Position numbers and translations under genes: made by a program
Shown here: positions 18,457-28,222 of the stretch, one piece after another
How positions within the stretch are numbered: position 1 is the first letter of the stretch
Layout: each line of letters begins with the position of its first letter
Notes under the pieces: model-generated
The model's input: the letters and a program-made list of their open reading frames with translations, nothing else
The model's database searches: none
What the model was told of the DNA's origin: nothing
Assembly (NCBI RefSeq): GCF_002094975.1
Contig: NZ_CP015283.1
Span: 2,093,501-2,157,500, forward strand
Length of the DNA: 64,000 bases
Direction: 5' to 3'
Origin: Streptococcus salivarius
GTDB lineage: Bacteria; Bacillota; Bacilli; Lactobacillales; Streptococcaceae

Positions 18457-19659
18457 TTACAATTCGATATCTCCGAAAAGATCCGCCATTGAGAATCCAG
18501 ATTGAGTTTCTGGAAGTTCGTAGTCACGTTTTTCTTGACGTTTTGGACGACGTGGACGTGATTGACGTTTTTCGTTGTTTTCGCCTTCAGCGTTAGCTGG
18601 ACGTTCTTCAAGAGCTTTGATTGAAAGTGATACACGTTCTGCATCAGCGTTTACTTCAAGAACTTTAACAGTAACGTCTTGACCTACTGAAAGAACATCT
18701 TTTGGATTTTCAACACGTTTGTGTGAAATTTGTGAGATGTGAACAAGTCCATCGATACCTGGCAATACTTCAACGAAAGCACCGAAGTCAGTCAAGCGTT
18801 TAACTTTACCTTCGATAACATCACCAGCAGCAAGTTTTTGTTCAACGCCATCCCATGGTCCAGGTGTTGTTGCTTTAAGTGAAAGTGATACACGTCCTGC
18901 TTCTTCGTCGATAGCAAGAACTTTAACTTCAACTTCATCACCTACAGATACAACTGATTTAGGTGAAACGTTACGTTCATGAGACAATTCAGTCACGTGA
19001 ACAAGTCCGTCAACACCACCAAGGTCGATGAAAGCACCGAAGCTTGTCAAACGAGCAACTTTACCAGTTACGATTGAACCAACTTCAAGTTTAGAGAAGA
19101 CTTCTTTACGAGCTTCTGCAGCTTCTGCTTCAACAACTTCACGACGTGAAAGGATGAAACGGTTTTCAGCTGGATCAACTTCTTTAATTTTAGCGTCAAA
19201 TTCTTGACCTACAAATTGTTCAGTGTTACGAACAAAACGAGTATCGATCATTGAAGCTGGAATAAATCCACGAAGACCTTCAAATTCAACTGAAAGTCCG
19301 CCTTTAACAGCACGTGTCCCTTTAACAGTAACAACTTCTTCTTCACGACCAACAAGTTTATCCCAAGCTTTGCGAGCTTCCAAGCGTTTTTTAGATACAA
19401 GGTAAGTTACAGTATCAGTATCTTTACCAACAACTTGACGAAGAACAAGCACTTCAAGTGTTTCACCAACTTTAACAAGGTCTGCAACGTTTGCGTCACG
19501 GTCGTTTGTCAATTCACGACGTGTCAAAACACCTTCGATACCAGTTCCTTCGATAACAACATTTGCTTGATCATTATCTACTGAGATAACTTCAGCTGTT
19601 ACAACGTCACCTGTGTTAACTTCGCTAACACTGTTTAGCAATTCTTCAAATTCGTTCAT
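18457..19659 (-). CDS. rpsA: 30S ribosomal protein S1
   Basis: A 400-residue RNA-binding ribosomal protein that helps recruit mRNA. Four S1 domains can be seen (about 15-85, 100-170, 188-258, 275-345), the last two with the clear G-x-V-x-R-L-T-x-F-G-A-F pattern; a basic tail [13 protein letters not shown] follows. I chose the ATG at 19659 (protein MNEFEELL) because GGAGGA lies upstream; the in-frame start at 19761 runs into the tRNA-Gln gene region and looks spurious. Length fits the short Gram-positive form. Confidence 0.95.
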   Translation of the reverse strand: MNEFEELLNSVSEVNTGDVVTAEVISVDNDQANVVIEGTGIEGVLTRRELTNDRDANVADLVKVGETLEVLVLRQVVGKDTDTVTYLVSKKRLEARKAWDKLVGREEEVVTVKGTRAVKGGLSVEFEGLRGFIPASMIDTRFVRNTEQFVGQEFDAKIKEVDPAENRFILSRREVVEAEAAEARKEVFSKLEVGSIVTGKVARLTSFGAFIDLGGVDGLVHVTELSHERNVSPKSVVSVGDEVEVKVLAIDEEAGRVSLSLKATTPGPWDGVEQKLAAGDVIEGKVKRLTDFGAFVEVLPGIDGLVHISQISHKRVENPKDVLSVGQDVTVKVLEVNADAERVSLSIKALEERPANAEGENNEKRQSRPRRPKRQEKRDYELPETQSGFSMADLFGDIEL

Positions 19660-19779
19660 TCTAAAAAGATCCTCCAACAAGAGCCAGCCAATTCTGACCC
19701 TTGATAACAATATATTTTTAAAGGTACCCGCAAAGACAATGGTTAACATAGACGGTGCCAATGCACCCGATACCTTTTA

Positions 19780-19851
19780 CTGGGGTAGCTGGATTCGAAC
19801 CAACGCATGAGGGAGTCAAAGTCCCTTGCCTTACCGCTTGGCTATACCCCA
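19780..19851 (-). tRNA. tRNA-Gln (TTG)
   Basis: A 72-nt cloverleaf with acceptor TGGGGTA/TACCCCA, T-arm GGTTCGAATCC and anticodon loop CTTTGAC giving TTG. Confidence 0.94.
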
Positions 19852-19919
19852 ATAGCAAAATGCTATAAAAAAACATCTAAGTACTTGATATCGACTATCC
19901 CGATTCAGTTTCTTAGACA

Positions 19920-20000
19920 TGGAGAGAGAGGGATTCGAACCCCCGAACCCGAAGGAGCGGATTTACAGTCCGCCGCGTTTAGCCTCTTCGCTATCTCTCC
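19920..20000 (-). tRNA. tRNA-Tyr (GTA)
   Basis: An 81-nt class II tRNA with a long variable arm, acceptor GGAGAGA/TCTCTCC, anticodon loop CTGTAAA giving GTA. Confidence 0.95.
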
Positions 20001-20060
20001 TTAAGAACAAGAAATAGTATATCACAGTTTCTTGACCAAAGCAAGCCTTTACTTTGGATT

Positions 20061-20291
20061 TTAATGATTAAGATTGTATGATTCAATAATGGCAGCTACT
20101 GCATCATCCATTTTCTTGTGGAAACCTACAACATTTTCCTTGTCAACAACGGCAAACTTACCATCAATTTCCACAATTTGTCCGATGACTTTCTTACCAA
20201 CAAGAAGTTCAAAACCTTCAATAGTTGCTTTATTGACGACTACTTTAGCATCATTAATTTGGATTTCAATTTTTTTATCTTTTTTACTCAT
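20061..20291 (-). CDS. DUF2969 family protein
   Basis: A 76-residue soluble protein. A lysine-rich start (M-S-K-K-D-K-K-I-E-I-Q) leads into alternating beta strands with V-G-K-K-V-I-G-Q-I-V-E near 31 and a C-terminal helix A-A-I-I-E-S-Y-N-L-N-H. This matches the pattern I know for DUF2969 of Lactobacillales. Function is unknown. Confidence 0.7.
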   Translation of the reverse strand: MSKKDKKIEIQINDAKVVVNKATIEGFELLVGKKVIGQIVEIDGKFAVVDKENVVGFHKKMDDAVAAIIESYNLNH

Positions 20292-20359
20292 AGATTTATA
20301 CCCGATCCTTGGCTCGAGCCATCCTTTCTTAATGTATCTTCTTAATTCTACCGAAAAAG

Positions 20360-20381
20360 AAAAAAGCTTGCAAGAGCAAGC
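20360..20381 (-). terminator. ilvE terminator
   Basis: GCTTGC-TCTT-GCAAGC hairpin followed by TTTTTTC on the minus strand. Confidence 0.88.
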
Positions 20382-20409
20382 CTTAAAATAATCATTTATC
20401 TATTAAGAA

Positions 20410-21432
20410 TTAGTCAACTTTGACAATCCATCCTTCTGGTGCTTCAACATCACCAAATTGGATACCTGTCAGCTCATCATAAAGTTTGCGTGTCACAGGA
20501 CCTACTTCTGTTTCTGAGTAGAAGACATGGAAGTCATCACCATGTTGTACCCCACCGATTGGTGAGATAACGGCAGCTGTACCACAGGCACCTGCTTCGA
20601 CAAATTTATCCAATTCAGAAATCTTAACATCACCTTGGATAGCTTTCATACCAAAGCGATTTTCAGCCAAGTAAAGCAATGAGAACTTAGTGATAGATGG
20701 CAAGATAGATGGGCTGAGTGGTGTAACGAATTCGTTATCGGCTGTGATACCAAAGAAGTTTGCAGAACCCACTTCTTCAATCTTAGTGTGAGTTGCTGGA
20801 TCAAGGTAGATCACATCAGAGAAGTTATGGTCATGTGCAATCTTACCTGGCAACATACTTGCTGCGTAGTTACCACCAACCTTAGCAGCACCTGTACCAT
20901 GTGGAGCAGCACGGTCATAATCATCTTGGATAAGGAAGTTTGTTGGAGCCAAACCACCTTTGAAATAGTTACCTACTGGCATAGCAAAAATGGTAAAGAT
21001 ATACTCATCTGCTGGATGCACACCAATGATATCACCAACCCCAATCAAAAGTGGGCGAAGATAAAGTGTTGCACCTGTACCATATGGTGGAACATATTCT
21101 TCATTTGCACGTACAACTTGTTTACATGCATCTACAAATTTGTCAACAGGAACTTGTGGCATCAAAAGACGATCCGCAGTACGTTGCAAACGTTTAGCGT
21201 TTTCATCTGGACGGAACAATTGAATAGAGCCATCTTTAGTACGGTAAGCCTTGAGTCCTTCAAAAGCTTCTTGACCATAGTGAAGGGCTGGAGATGCTTC
21301 TGAAATATGCAAAGTCGCATCCTCAGTCAATTGCCCCTCATCCCATTTACCGTCTTTGTAATATGAGATATAACGGAATGGAAGTTTACGGTAATTAAAT
21401 CCTAGATTTTCCCAGTCTAAATCAACTGTCAT
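20410..21432 (-). CDS. ilvE: Branched-chain amino acid aminotransferase
   Basis: PLP enzyme (fold type IV) that exchanges amino groups between glutamate and the keto acids of Leu, Ile and Val. The 340 residues contain the PLP-lysine segment G-A-A-K-V-G-G-N-Y near 185, the E-V-G-S-A-N-F-F motif near 215 and the G-T-A-A-V-I-S-P-I-G segment near 290. Downstream of parC on the same strand, as in S. pneumoniae, but with its own promoter and terminator. Confidence 0.94.
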   Translation of the reverse strand: MTVDLDWENLGFNYRKLPFRYISYYKDGKWDEGQLTEDATLHISEASPALHYGQEAFEGLKAYRTKDGSIQLFRPDENAKRLQRTADRLLMPQVPVDKFVDACKQVVRANEEYVPPYGTGATLYLRPLLIGVGDIIGVHPADEYIFTIFAMPVGNYFKGGLAPTNFLIQDDYDRAAPHGTGAAKVGGNYAASMLPGKIAHDHNFSDVIYLDPATHTKIEEVGSANFFGITADNEFVTPLSPSILPSITKFSLLYLAENRFGMKAIQGDVKISELDKFVEAGACGTAAVISPIGGVQHGDDFHVFYSETEVGPVTRKLYDELTGIQFGDVEAPEGWIVKVD

Positions 21433-21467
21433 GTGTATGTCCTCTTTTCTGTTACTATGTGCTTTCT

Positions 21468-21496
21468 AGTATAGTCCTTTTCATTGAAAATTTCAA
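21468..21496 (-). promoter_or_regulatory. ilvE promoter with weak CodY-like spacer
   Basis: Minus-strand TTGAAA (21491-21496) and TATACT (21468-21473), spacer 17 nt. The spacer contains AATTTTC followed by GAAAA, a degenerate CodY-type motif; CodY control of ilvE would fit, but the match is poor. Confidence 0.55.
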
Positions 21497-21597
21497 GGTT
21501 ATGTTGCAAAATTCTGACAATTCTTTTAAAAACACTTATTTTGCCCATCAAAGAAAAAAACTCTGCCCTCTAGTAAGAGAACAAAGCTTTCTTATCT

Positions 21598-24054
21598 TTA
21601 TTTTTCAATAATCTTGGCAGAAAAGACTTCTTTGTCTGCTAATCCTTCAATGAAACTACCGTTGCTAGTACGGTCTGAAAGATTTAGAAGGGACAAGTCA
21701 ACCTCTGCCGTTTCACCTGTTGTAGCTGTTACAAGCAAGGTCTGAGGAGTCTCTTCCACTGGTGTTGCTAGAAGATCTATCTCACCACCAGCATTTTCCG
21801 TAAAGACTGGACCCGCAGTAAAGACACGATGTGGTTTCGTCTTAAGCTCACGAAGAACTTGGAGACCTCGACCAGCTCGCTTAGCCTGTGGAATATCTGC
21901 TGTAGCCACACGTTTGAGACTAGCTCTTTGTGTCAGAAGGTAGAAACTTTGAGTATTTGCTACAAAAACAGCCTGAACGGTATCATCATCCTTAAGATTG
22001 ATTGCCTTAACACCTGCTGCCTTGGCACCAACTACTGGCACTTCGTCCACGTTAAAGCGAAGGGCATAACCCTTTTGAGTGATAATCATGATATCATCCA
22101 ATTGAATCGGAGTGACTGTAACAATAAAATCACTATCATCCTTGAGTTTAGCGTATTTAACCGACTTAGACTTGTAGGTACGCCATGGCGTAAATTCCTT
22201 GCGTTCGAAACGTTTAATCTGACCCAGCTTGGTAGCTGCTAGGTAAGTACCTGTTTCAAAATCATCCAGGATTTCTGCGTAAAGCACTTCTTCATCCTTA
22301 GATAAATTGGTGATAGTTTGTGATAAATGCTCTCCCAAATCCTTCCAACGAATGTCTGGTAACTCATGGATTGGACGATAAATCACATTGGCCTGATTAG
22401 TGAAAATCAAGAGGTGTTGTGTCGTCTTAGCTTGCTGAACCAGAATCAAATCATCATCATCACGTTTTCCGACTTCGTCAATCGTTGAAGCATTGAAAGA
22501 ACGTGGGCTTGTACGTTTGACGTAACCACCACGAGTGATGCTGACATAGGTTTCTTCTTCAACAATCAAACTTGCAGTATCAATTTCAATAGTCTTGGTT
22601 TCTGCTTGCAACTCTGAACGACGGTCATTACCAAATTTCTTCTTAATGTCACGGAGTTCACGTTTCATGACATTAAACATGGTACGCTCATCACCAATGA
22701 TAGCAGCCAAGGTCGCGATTTGTTCACGTAAATCAGCTTCCTCATTTTGGAGGGTGACAATATCCGTATTGGTCAAACGATAAAGTTGCAAGGTTACGAT
22801 AGCTTCTGCTTGTTCTTCTGAAAAATCATAGCTGACCTTAAGATTTTCCTTAGCATCAGCTTTATTTTCAGAAGCTCGGATAAGAGCGATAACCTCATCT
22901 AAAATAGAGATAACTCGGATCAAACCTTCGACAATATGAAGACGTTTTTCAGCTTTTTCCTTGTCAAATTTTGAACGAGCAACGATAATATCACGACGGT
23001 GGGCAATGTAGCTAGATAAAATCTTTTGCAAGCCTACTTGACGTGGGGTGAAATTATCAATAGCCACCATGTTGAAATTGTAGTTGACCTGAAGATCCGT
23101 ATATTTCAAAAGGTAGTTAAGAATAGTTTGGCTGTCAGCATCCTTCTTAAGTTCAATAGCAATACGCAACCCTGTACGGTCAGACTCGTCACGAACTTCT
23201 GCAATACCTGGAACCTTGTTATTAACACGAACATCATCGATTTTTTTAACAAGAACTGCCTTATTGACATCGTAAGGAATTTCAGTAACTATGATTTGTT
23301 CCTTACCACCTTTGAGTTGTTCGATCTCAGTACGTGAACGCACAACAACACGACCCTTACCGGTTTCGTAGGCCTTACGAATCTCATCCTTGCCCTGAAT
23401 GATAGCCCCTGTTGGGAAATCTGGACCAGGCAAGAATTCCATCAATTTATCCAGTTTAGCAGATGGATGGTCAATCATATAGACAACGGCATCGATGACC
23501 TCTGACAGATTATGCGGTGGAATGTCTGTGGCATAACCAGCAGAAATCCCTGTAGCACCATTAACCAAGAGGTTTGGAAAGGCTGCAGGTAAAACGGTTG
23601 GTTCCTTCTCTGTATCATCAAAGTTCCAAGCCCAAGGAACGGTGTTTTTATCAATATCTTGAAGAAGGTAGCCAGCAATCTCTGACAAACGCGCCTCTGT
23701 ATAACGCATAGCCGCTGGCGGATCACCATCCATAGAACCGTTGTTACCGTGCATCTCAACTAAGATTTCACGATTCTTCCAGTCCTGAGACATACGCACC
23801 ATGGCATCATAAATGGAACTATCGCCATGTGGGTGAAAATTACCCATAATGTTACCCACCGACTTGGCAGATTTACGATAGCCCTTGTCATGGGTATTGC
23901 CATCCTTATTCATGGAATAAAGAATACGACGTTGAACGGGTTTCAAACCGTCACGAATGTCAGGAAGCGCACGCTCCTGAATAATGTATTTGGAGTAGCG
24001 TCCAAAACGCTCCCCCATGATGTCCTCAAGGGACATGTTTTGAATATTAGACAT
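21598..24054 (-). CDS. parC: DNA topoisomerase IV subunit A
   Basis: Decatenates daughter chromosomes; quinolone target. The 818 residues carry the winged-helix and catalytic Tyr in A-A-M-R-Y-T-E-A-R-L near residue 118. The quinolone-resistance region reads H-P-H-G-D-S-S-I-Y-D, i.e. wild-type Ser79 and Asp83 in pneumococcal numbering. A beta-pinwheel C-terminal domain follows. The partner parE lies upstream, but two unrelated membrane-protein genes separate them. Confidence 0.96.
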   Translation of the reverse strand: MSNIQNMSLEDIMGERFGRYSKYIIQERALPDIRDGLKPVQRRILYSMNKDGNTHDKGYRKSAKSVGNIMGNFHPHGDSSIYDAMVRMSQDWKNREILVEMHGNNGSMDGDPPAAMRYTEARLSEIAGYLLQDIDKNTVPWAWNFDDTEKEPTVLPAAFPNLLVNGATGISAGYATDIPPHNLSEVIDAVVYMIDHPSAKLDKLMEFLPGPDFPTGAIIQGKDEIRKAYETGKGRVVVRSRTEIEQLKGGKEQIIVTEIPYDVNKAVLVKKIDDVRVNNKVPGIAEVRDESDRTGLRIAIELKKDADSQTILNYLLKYTDLQVNYNFNMVAIDNFTPRQVGLQKILSSYIAHRRDIIVARSKFDKEKAEKRLHIVEGLIRVISILDEVIALIRASENKADAKENLKVSYDFSEEQAEAIVTLQLYRLTNTDIVTLQNEEADLREQIATLAAIIGDERTMFNVMKRELRDIKKKFGNDRRSELQAETKTIEIDTASLIVEEETYVSITRGGYVKRTSPRSFNASTIDEVGKRDDDDLILVQQAKTTQHLLIFTNQANVIYRPIHELPDIRWKDLGEHLSQTITNLSKDEEVLYAEILDDFETGTYLAATKLGQIKRFERKEFTPWRTYKSKSVKYAKLKDDSDFIVTVTPIQLDDIMIITQKGYALRFNVDEVPVVGAKAAGVKAINLKDDDTVQAVFVANTQSFYLLTQRASLKRVATADIPQAKRAGRGLQVLRELKTKPHRVFTAGPVFTENAGGEIDLLATPVEETPQTLLVTATTGETAEVDLSLLNLSDRTSNGSFIEGLADKEVFSAKIIEK

Positions 24055-24140
24055 AAGATTTCTCTTTATTTTTTAGTTTAAGTAATGATTTGAAATAATG
24101 TGAAAGACAAATAGTAACTTTCCTACCTAACTGCCACGCT

Positions 24141-24668
24141 TCATAATGTCTTTCCTTGACTTTGCAACTGTAGAAGAATGGTTTTCACCTTCCTAATTTC
24201 TATTTCACCAACCACAAATTGAACGACTGTACTTATCACAATTAAAATGAAAAATACACAAGATAGTGTCAATGAAGTAGAAAGTTCTCCAAAGAATAAG
24301 ATAAAGTTTAAGAGTGATAAACAAGTCATTAAAGAGGCGTTGATTACGAGAACAGTAGCTAGCGGTATACGAAACAATCTATAATGATAGATACTTTTTA
24401 AAAGTGATGTGATACTACAAGCAACACTTAGGGGAGAAAAAACATAGACATGATAGAAAGCCAATAATAAACCCGAGTAGGTTCTATCTGAGAATGGATT
24501 ATCTATCAAAGATAGAAGGAAGGTTACCACTACTAGTATAGGCAGAAGTAAAAAGCGTGTTTTTATTGGTCGCTTTTTATAAACACTTAAATAAGCTATT
24601 GCTCCCCCACAAACAGGAAAGACTACTTGAGAATAGTGAAGTAAAAAACTTAATACCTTAGATAACAT
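24141..24668 (-). CDS. Unknown multi-pass membrane protein, paralogue B
   Basis: I do not recognise this 175-residue protein. It has about five hydrophobic segments and a short charged C-terminal tail. It shares with the upstream 182-residue protein the motif R-P-I-K-T-R-F-L after the first helix, a D-N-P-x-S-x-x-x-S-G-L-L segment and overall topology, so the pair arose by duplication. It begins 4 nt downstream of its paralogue, with GAGG before the ATG. Base composition is more A/T-rich than parC and parE. Confidence 0.75.
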   Translation of the reverse strand: MLSKVLSFLLHYSQVVFPVCGGAIAYLSVYKKRPIKTRFLLLPILVVVTFLLSLIDNPFSDRTYSGLLLAFYHVYVFSPLSVACSITSLLKSIYHYRLFRIPLATVLVINASLMTCLSLLNFILFFGELSTSLTLSCVFFILIVISTVVQFVVGEIEIRKVKTILLQLQSQGKTL

Positions 24669-24672
24669 AGGT

Positions 24673-25221
24673 CTACCTCACATTGTCTTTTCCTGACTCA
24701 ACCATATAATCTTTATTTTTTTCGTTTTCCTTTCTCCCTATTATAGTTTGAGCAATACCACTTGCCGCTAGGAGGATAAAAATAAGGTACATGGATGAAT
24801 TTGGGAGAAATTCCAAAGCCCCTTGTAAAAAAAGTAGGTTGAGGAGAGCCAGTAATGTAGCGAAAAAACTATTAATCGCTAATAAGATTGAATAATTGGT
24901 TTGAAAGCGTGTTAAATGTAGAAGACTTTTTATAAAAGCTATTAGTGAGAATGGTACATAAAACACTGAAAAGACCATCAGGTAGTAAAAAACAAATAAT
25001 AAGCCTGAGAATGGACTTCCCAAATAATAATAGAGGGGGTTATCCAGCACGAAGATTATGAGGGAGACTATAGATAAGAGAAAAAGGATCAAAAAGCGTG
25101 TTTTTATAGGACGTATACCATAAAAAATTAAGTATATAGCAGAAACAATAACCATAAGAATAATAGCAGGAACAGCTACATCTGCATGGTAAGCTAGGTA
25201 ATCCATAACATTAAAATCCAT
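24673..25221 (-). CDS. Unknown multi-pass membrane protein, paralogue A
   Basis: A 182-residue membrane protein with about five transmembrane helices and a charged tail (R-K-E-N-E-K-N-K-D). Shared motifs with the next gene are R-P-I-K-T-R-F-L-I-L near residue 36 and D-N-P followed by S-G-L-L near 60-73. It is the first of the pair, with GGAGG upstream of its ATG. No catalytic motif, signal peptide or lipobox is visible. Location between parE and parC is unusual. Confidence 0.75.
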   Translation of the reverse strand: MDFNVMDYLAYHADVAVPAIILMVIVSAIYLIFYGIRPIKTRFLILFLLSIVSLIIFVLDNPLYYYLGSPFSGLLFVFYYLMVFSVFYVPFSLIAFIKSLLHLTRFQTNYSILLAINSFFATLLALLNLLFLQGALEFLPNSSMYLIFILLAASGIAQTIIGRKENEKNKDYMVESGKDNVR

Positions 25222-25376
25222 TTTTCTACCTCCATTGATTTCTAGTCAATGACACTGCAAATAGTTAATAAACGATGTAGAAAATAATCAACTTGTTTCT
25301 TTATAATCCCAAATATCTATTGATAGTAAGCGCTCTCCCTAACTCTATCTTATTACATTCCCTTCTGGCCTGCAAC

Positions 25377-27326
25377 TTAAAATGCGCCACTTTCTTCCAA
25401 GGTAAATTTAACGTTATCTTCGATCCATTGACGGCGTGGTGCTGCCTTATCTCCCATAAGAACGGAGACACGACGTTCGGCACGCGCTAGGTCGTCAATA
25501 GTCACTCGGATAAGGGTTCTTGTCTCTGGATCCATGGTTGTTTCCCAAAGCTGGTCAGCATTCATCTCACCAAGCCCCTTGTAACGTTGAAGAATAGCTC
25601 CACGACCAAATTTTTGACGAAGTTCCTCAAGTTCCCCATCCGTCCAAGCATATTCAACAACTTCCTTCTTGCCTTTTCCTTTAGACATCTTGTAAAGAGG
25701 AGGCAGAGCAATATAAACGTGTCCCGCTTCAACCAGTGGACGCATATAACGATAGAAGAAAGTGAGCAATAAGGTCTGAATGTGAGCCCCATCGGTATCG
25801 GCATCGGTCATGATGATAATCTTATCGTAGTTGATATCGTCAAGGTTAAAATCAGCTCCAACCCCTGCACCAATGGTGTAAATCATGGTATTGATTTCTT
25901 CATTTTTGAGAATGTCAGCCATTTTCGCTTTCTCAGTGTTTAAGACCTTACCTCGAAGAGGCAGGATAGCCTGGAATTTACGATCACGACCTTGTTTGGC
26001 TGATCCACCGGCAGAATCCCCTTCGACCAGATAAAGCTCATTTTTCTTAGCATTTTTAGACTGGGCTGGCGTCAATTTTCCTGACAAAAGACCCTTGTCT
26101 TTTTTATTTTTCTTGCCGTTTCGACTGGCATCACGCGCTTTTCGGGCAGCTTCACGGGCATCACGAGCCTTGATAGCCTTACGCACCAAGTTAGAAGCTA
26201 AGTCCCCATTTTCCATAAGGAAGTAAGTCAGATGCTCTGAAACAATACTATCAACAATCGGACGAGCTAAAGGAGATCCAAGTTTGTCCTTGGTTTGTCC
26301 TTCAAACTGAAGGTGTTCTTCAGGAACCAAAAGCGAGATAACTGCTGATAAACCTTCACGGTAATCTGACCCTTCAAGGTTCTTATCCTTTTCTTTGAGA
26401 AGACCCGTCTTACGCGCATAATCGTTAAGAGCCTTGGTAATGGCAGACTTGAAGCCTGTTTCGTGAGTACCGCCATCCTTGGTACGGACATTATTGACAA
26501 AAGAAAGGATATTGTCAGAGTAACCGTCATTATACTGAAGGGCTAATTCCAAGTGAAATTCCTGCTGGTCTCCATCAATATAGATGACTGGTGTCAGCGT
26601 TTCCTTGTCCTCATTCAGGTATGACACAAAGTCTTGAACCCCATTTTCATAGTGGAATTCTTCACGAACTTCTTCTTCGCCACGTAAGTCTGTCAATGTC
26701 ATAGTGACATTCTTAAGAAGGAAGGCTGATTCTTTGAGACGCTCTGAGATGGTGTTAAATTTAAAGTCAGTCGTTGAAAAGATGCTCGCATCAGGCATGA
26801 AGGTAACTTTTGTACCTGTCTTATACTTAGGCGCTTTACCAATCTTTTCAAGCCCTGTTACAGGGTGACCACCATTTTCAAAACGTTGGCGATAGACACT
26901 ACCATCACGGGTAATTTCTACCTCAAGCCAACTAGACAGCGCATTAACAACTGAGGAACCCACACCGTGAAGACCTCCAGAAGTCTTATAACCACCCTGT
27001 CCAAATTTACCACCTGCGTGGAGAACAGTGAAAATAACTTCAACTGTTGGCTTCCCCATGGCATGCATACCTGTCGGCATCCCACGTCCAGAGTCAGAAA
27101 CAGAAACGGAACCATCCTTATTTAGGGTAACAGCGATAACATCACCAAAACCAGAAAGAGCTTCATCGACTGCATTGTCAACAATCTCCCAAACTAAGTG
27201 GTGAAGTCCTGTTCCATCTGTTGAGCCAATGTACATTCCAGGGCGCTTGCGAACCGCATCCAACCCTTCTAGTACCTGAATGGCATCATCATTATAATTA
27301 TTTACATTAATTTCTTTTTTAGCCAA
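25377..27326 (-). CDS. parE: DNA topoisomerase IV subunit B
   Basis: ATPase subunit of topoisomerase IV. The 649 residues contain the GHKL ATP site (E-I-V-D-N-A-V-D-E near 46), the G-G-L-H-G-V-G loop, and the TOPRIM motifs E-G-D-S-A-G-G-S-A and D-A-D-T-D-G-A-H-I. The start is TTG at 27324-27326 with GGAGGT 6 nt upstream. It is divergent from plsY, as in other streptococci. Confidence 0.96.
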   Translation of the reverse strand: MAKKEINVNNYNDDAIQVLEGLDAVRKRPGMYIGSTDGTGLHHLVWEIVDNAVDEALSGFGDVIAVTLNKDGSVSVSDSGRGMPTGMHAMGKPTVEVIFTVLHAGGKFGQGGYKTSGGLHGVGSSVVNALSSWLEVEITRDGSVYRQRFENGGHPVTGLEKIGKAPKYKTGTKVTFMPDASIFSTTDFKFNTISERLKESAFLLKNVTMTLTDLRGEEEVREEFHYENGVQDFVSYLNEDKETLTPVIYIDGDQQEFHLELALQYNDGYSDNILSFVNNVRTKDGGTHETGFKSAITKALNDYARKTGLLKEKDKNLEGSDYREGLSAVISLLVPEEHLQFEGQTKDKLGSPLARPIVDSIVSEHLTYFLMENGDLASNLVRKAIKARDAREAARKARDASRNGKKNKKDKGLLSGKLTPAQSKNAKKNELYLVEGDSAGGSAKQGRDRKFQAILPLRGKVLNTEKAKMADILKNEEINTMIYTIGAGVGADFNLDDINYDKIIIMTDADTDGAHIQTLLLTFFYRYMRPLVEAGHVYIALPPLYKMSKGKGKKEVVEYAWTDGELEELRQKFGRGAILQRYKGLGEMNADQLWETTMDPETRTLIRVTIDDLARAERRVSVLMGDKAAPRRQWIEDNVKFTLEESGAF

Positions 27327-27428
27327 GAGTGACCTCCAAAATTTTCATCCTTATTATTTTATAAGTTTTCAAAAGAATTTGCAAAGGAAATCAGAAAAGT
27401 TAAAAGGATATCTTAAGACTGACTGACT

Positions 27429-27457
27429 TTGTCAATTACTAGGCTGTATGCTATAAT
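27429..27457 (+). promoter_or_regulatory. plsY promoter, predicted to give a leaderless mRNA
   Basis: TTGTCA (27429-27434), 17-nt spacer, TATAAT (27452-27457). Only six bases separate the -10 box from the ATG at 27464, so transcription should start at or within a base or two of the start codon. No Shine-Dalgarno sequence is present. Confidence 0.8.
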
Positions 27458-27463
27458 TATCTC

Positions 27464-28105
27464 ATGAAAATCTTATTGTTAATCCTAATCGCCTACTTGC
27501 TAGGTTCCATTCAGACCGGCCTCTGGATTGGGAAACTTTTCTTCCATACCAATCTTCGTGAGCATGGCTCTGGAAATACTGGAACAACCAATACCTTTCG
27601 TGTTCTAGGTAAGACTGCTGGTACCATCACCTTCTTGGTTGATATGTTCAAGGGGACCTTGGCTGTTCTTCTACCTATCTGGCTTGGTGTTACAGAGGTT
27701 TCACCTCTAATCATTGGTTTCTTTGCTATTATCGGACATGTTTTTCCAATCTTTGCTGGATTTAAAGGTGGGAAGGCCGTTGCGACAAGTGCTGGGGTTC
27801 TTCTTGGTTTTGCCCCACTCTACTGTGTCTTCCTACTCTTGGTCTTTGCCCTAACACTCTATCTAACCAGCATGATTTCATTTTCTAGTGTCACTGCTGC
27901 AATTGTTGGACTGATTACCTTGGCTGTCTTTCCAGCCATCCATTTCTTGCTAGATGGCTATGACCTTATTTTCACTGGGGTACTTACCATCATGGCTTTG
28001 ATTATTATCTTCCGCCACACTGAAAATATGGGGCGAATCCGTAGGCATCAAGAAAACTTGGTACCTTTTGGACTTAATTTAACCAAACAAAATCCAAATA
28101 AATAA
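27464..28105 (+). CDS. plsY: Glycerol-3-phosphate acyltransferase PlsY
   Basis: Membrane enzyme that transfers acyl groups from acyl-phosphate to glycerol-3-phosphate, the first step of phospholipid synthesis. The 213 residues form about five helices, with the active-site loops G-S-G-N-T-G-T-T-N (about 35-43) and [10 protein letters not shown] (about 99-108). The start codon follows the -10 box by six bases. Divergent from parE. Confidence 0.95.
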   Translation: MKILLLILIAYLLGSIQTGLWIGKLFFHTNLREHGSGNTGTTNTFRVLGKTAGTITFLVDMFKGTLAVLLPIWLGVTEVSPLIIGFFAIIGHVFPIFAGFKGGKAVATSAGVLLGFAPLYCVFLLLVFALTLYLTSMISFSSVTAAIVGLITLAVFPAIHFLLDGYDLIFTGVLTIMALIIIFRHTENMGRIRRHQENLVPFGLNLTKQNPNK

Positions 28106-28118
28106 TACAGATCTATCA

Positions 28119-28147
28119 ACCACTAGCAAAAGGCTAGTGGTTTTCTT
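28119..28147 (+). terminator. plsY terminator
   Basis: ACCACTAGC / GCTAGTGGT hairpin with an AAAAG loop, followed by TTTTCTTG. Confidence 0.85.
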
Positions 28148-28186
28148 GTTCTCCTAATCAAACAATGCTTCCCAAGTCAAAGAATA

Positions 28187-28217
28187 AAGATCCGAAGTCT
28201 ACACCTCGGATCTTTTT
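28187..28217. terminator. Terminator of the HhH protein gene, possibly bidirectional
   Basis: AAAGATCCGA pairs with TCGGATCTTT (one G-T/offset in the middle); T runs follow on both strands. It ends the minus-strand gene at 28223 and backs up the plsY terminator. Confidence 0.75.
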
Positions 28218-28222
28218 TAGGC

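Noticed and set aside
19660..19761. N-terminal extension of rpsA
   Set aside because: No ribosome site at 19761, sequence unlike S1, while the ATG at 19659 has GGAGGA and the standard S1 start.
21474..21490. CodY box in the ilvE promoter
   Set aside because: About five mismatches to the consensus; regulation is plausible but the motif is not convincing.
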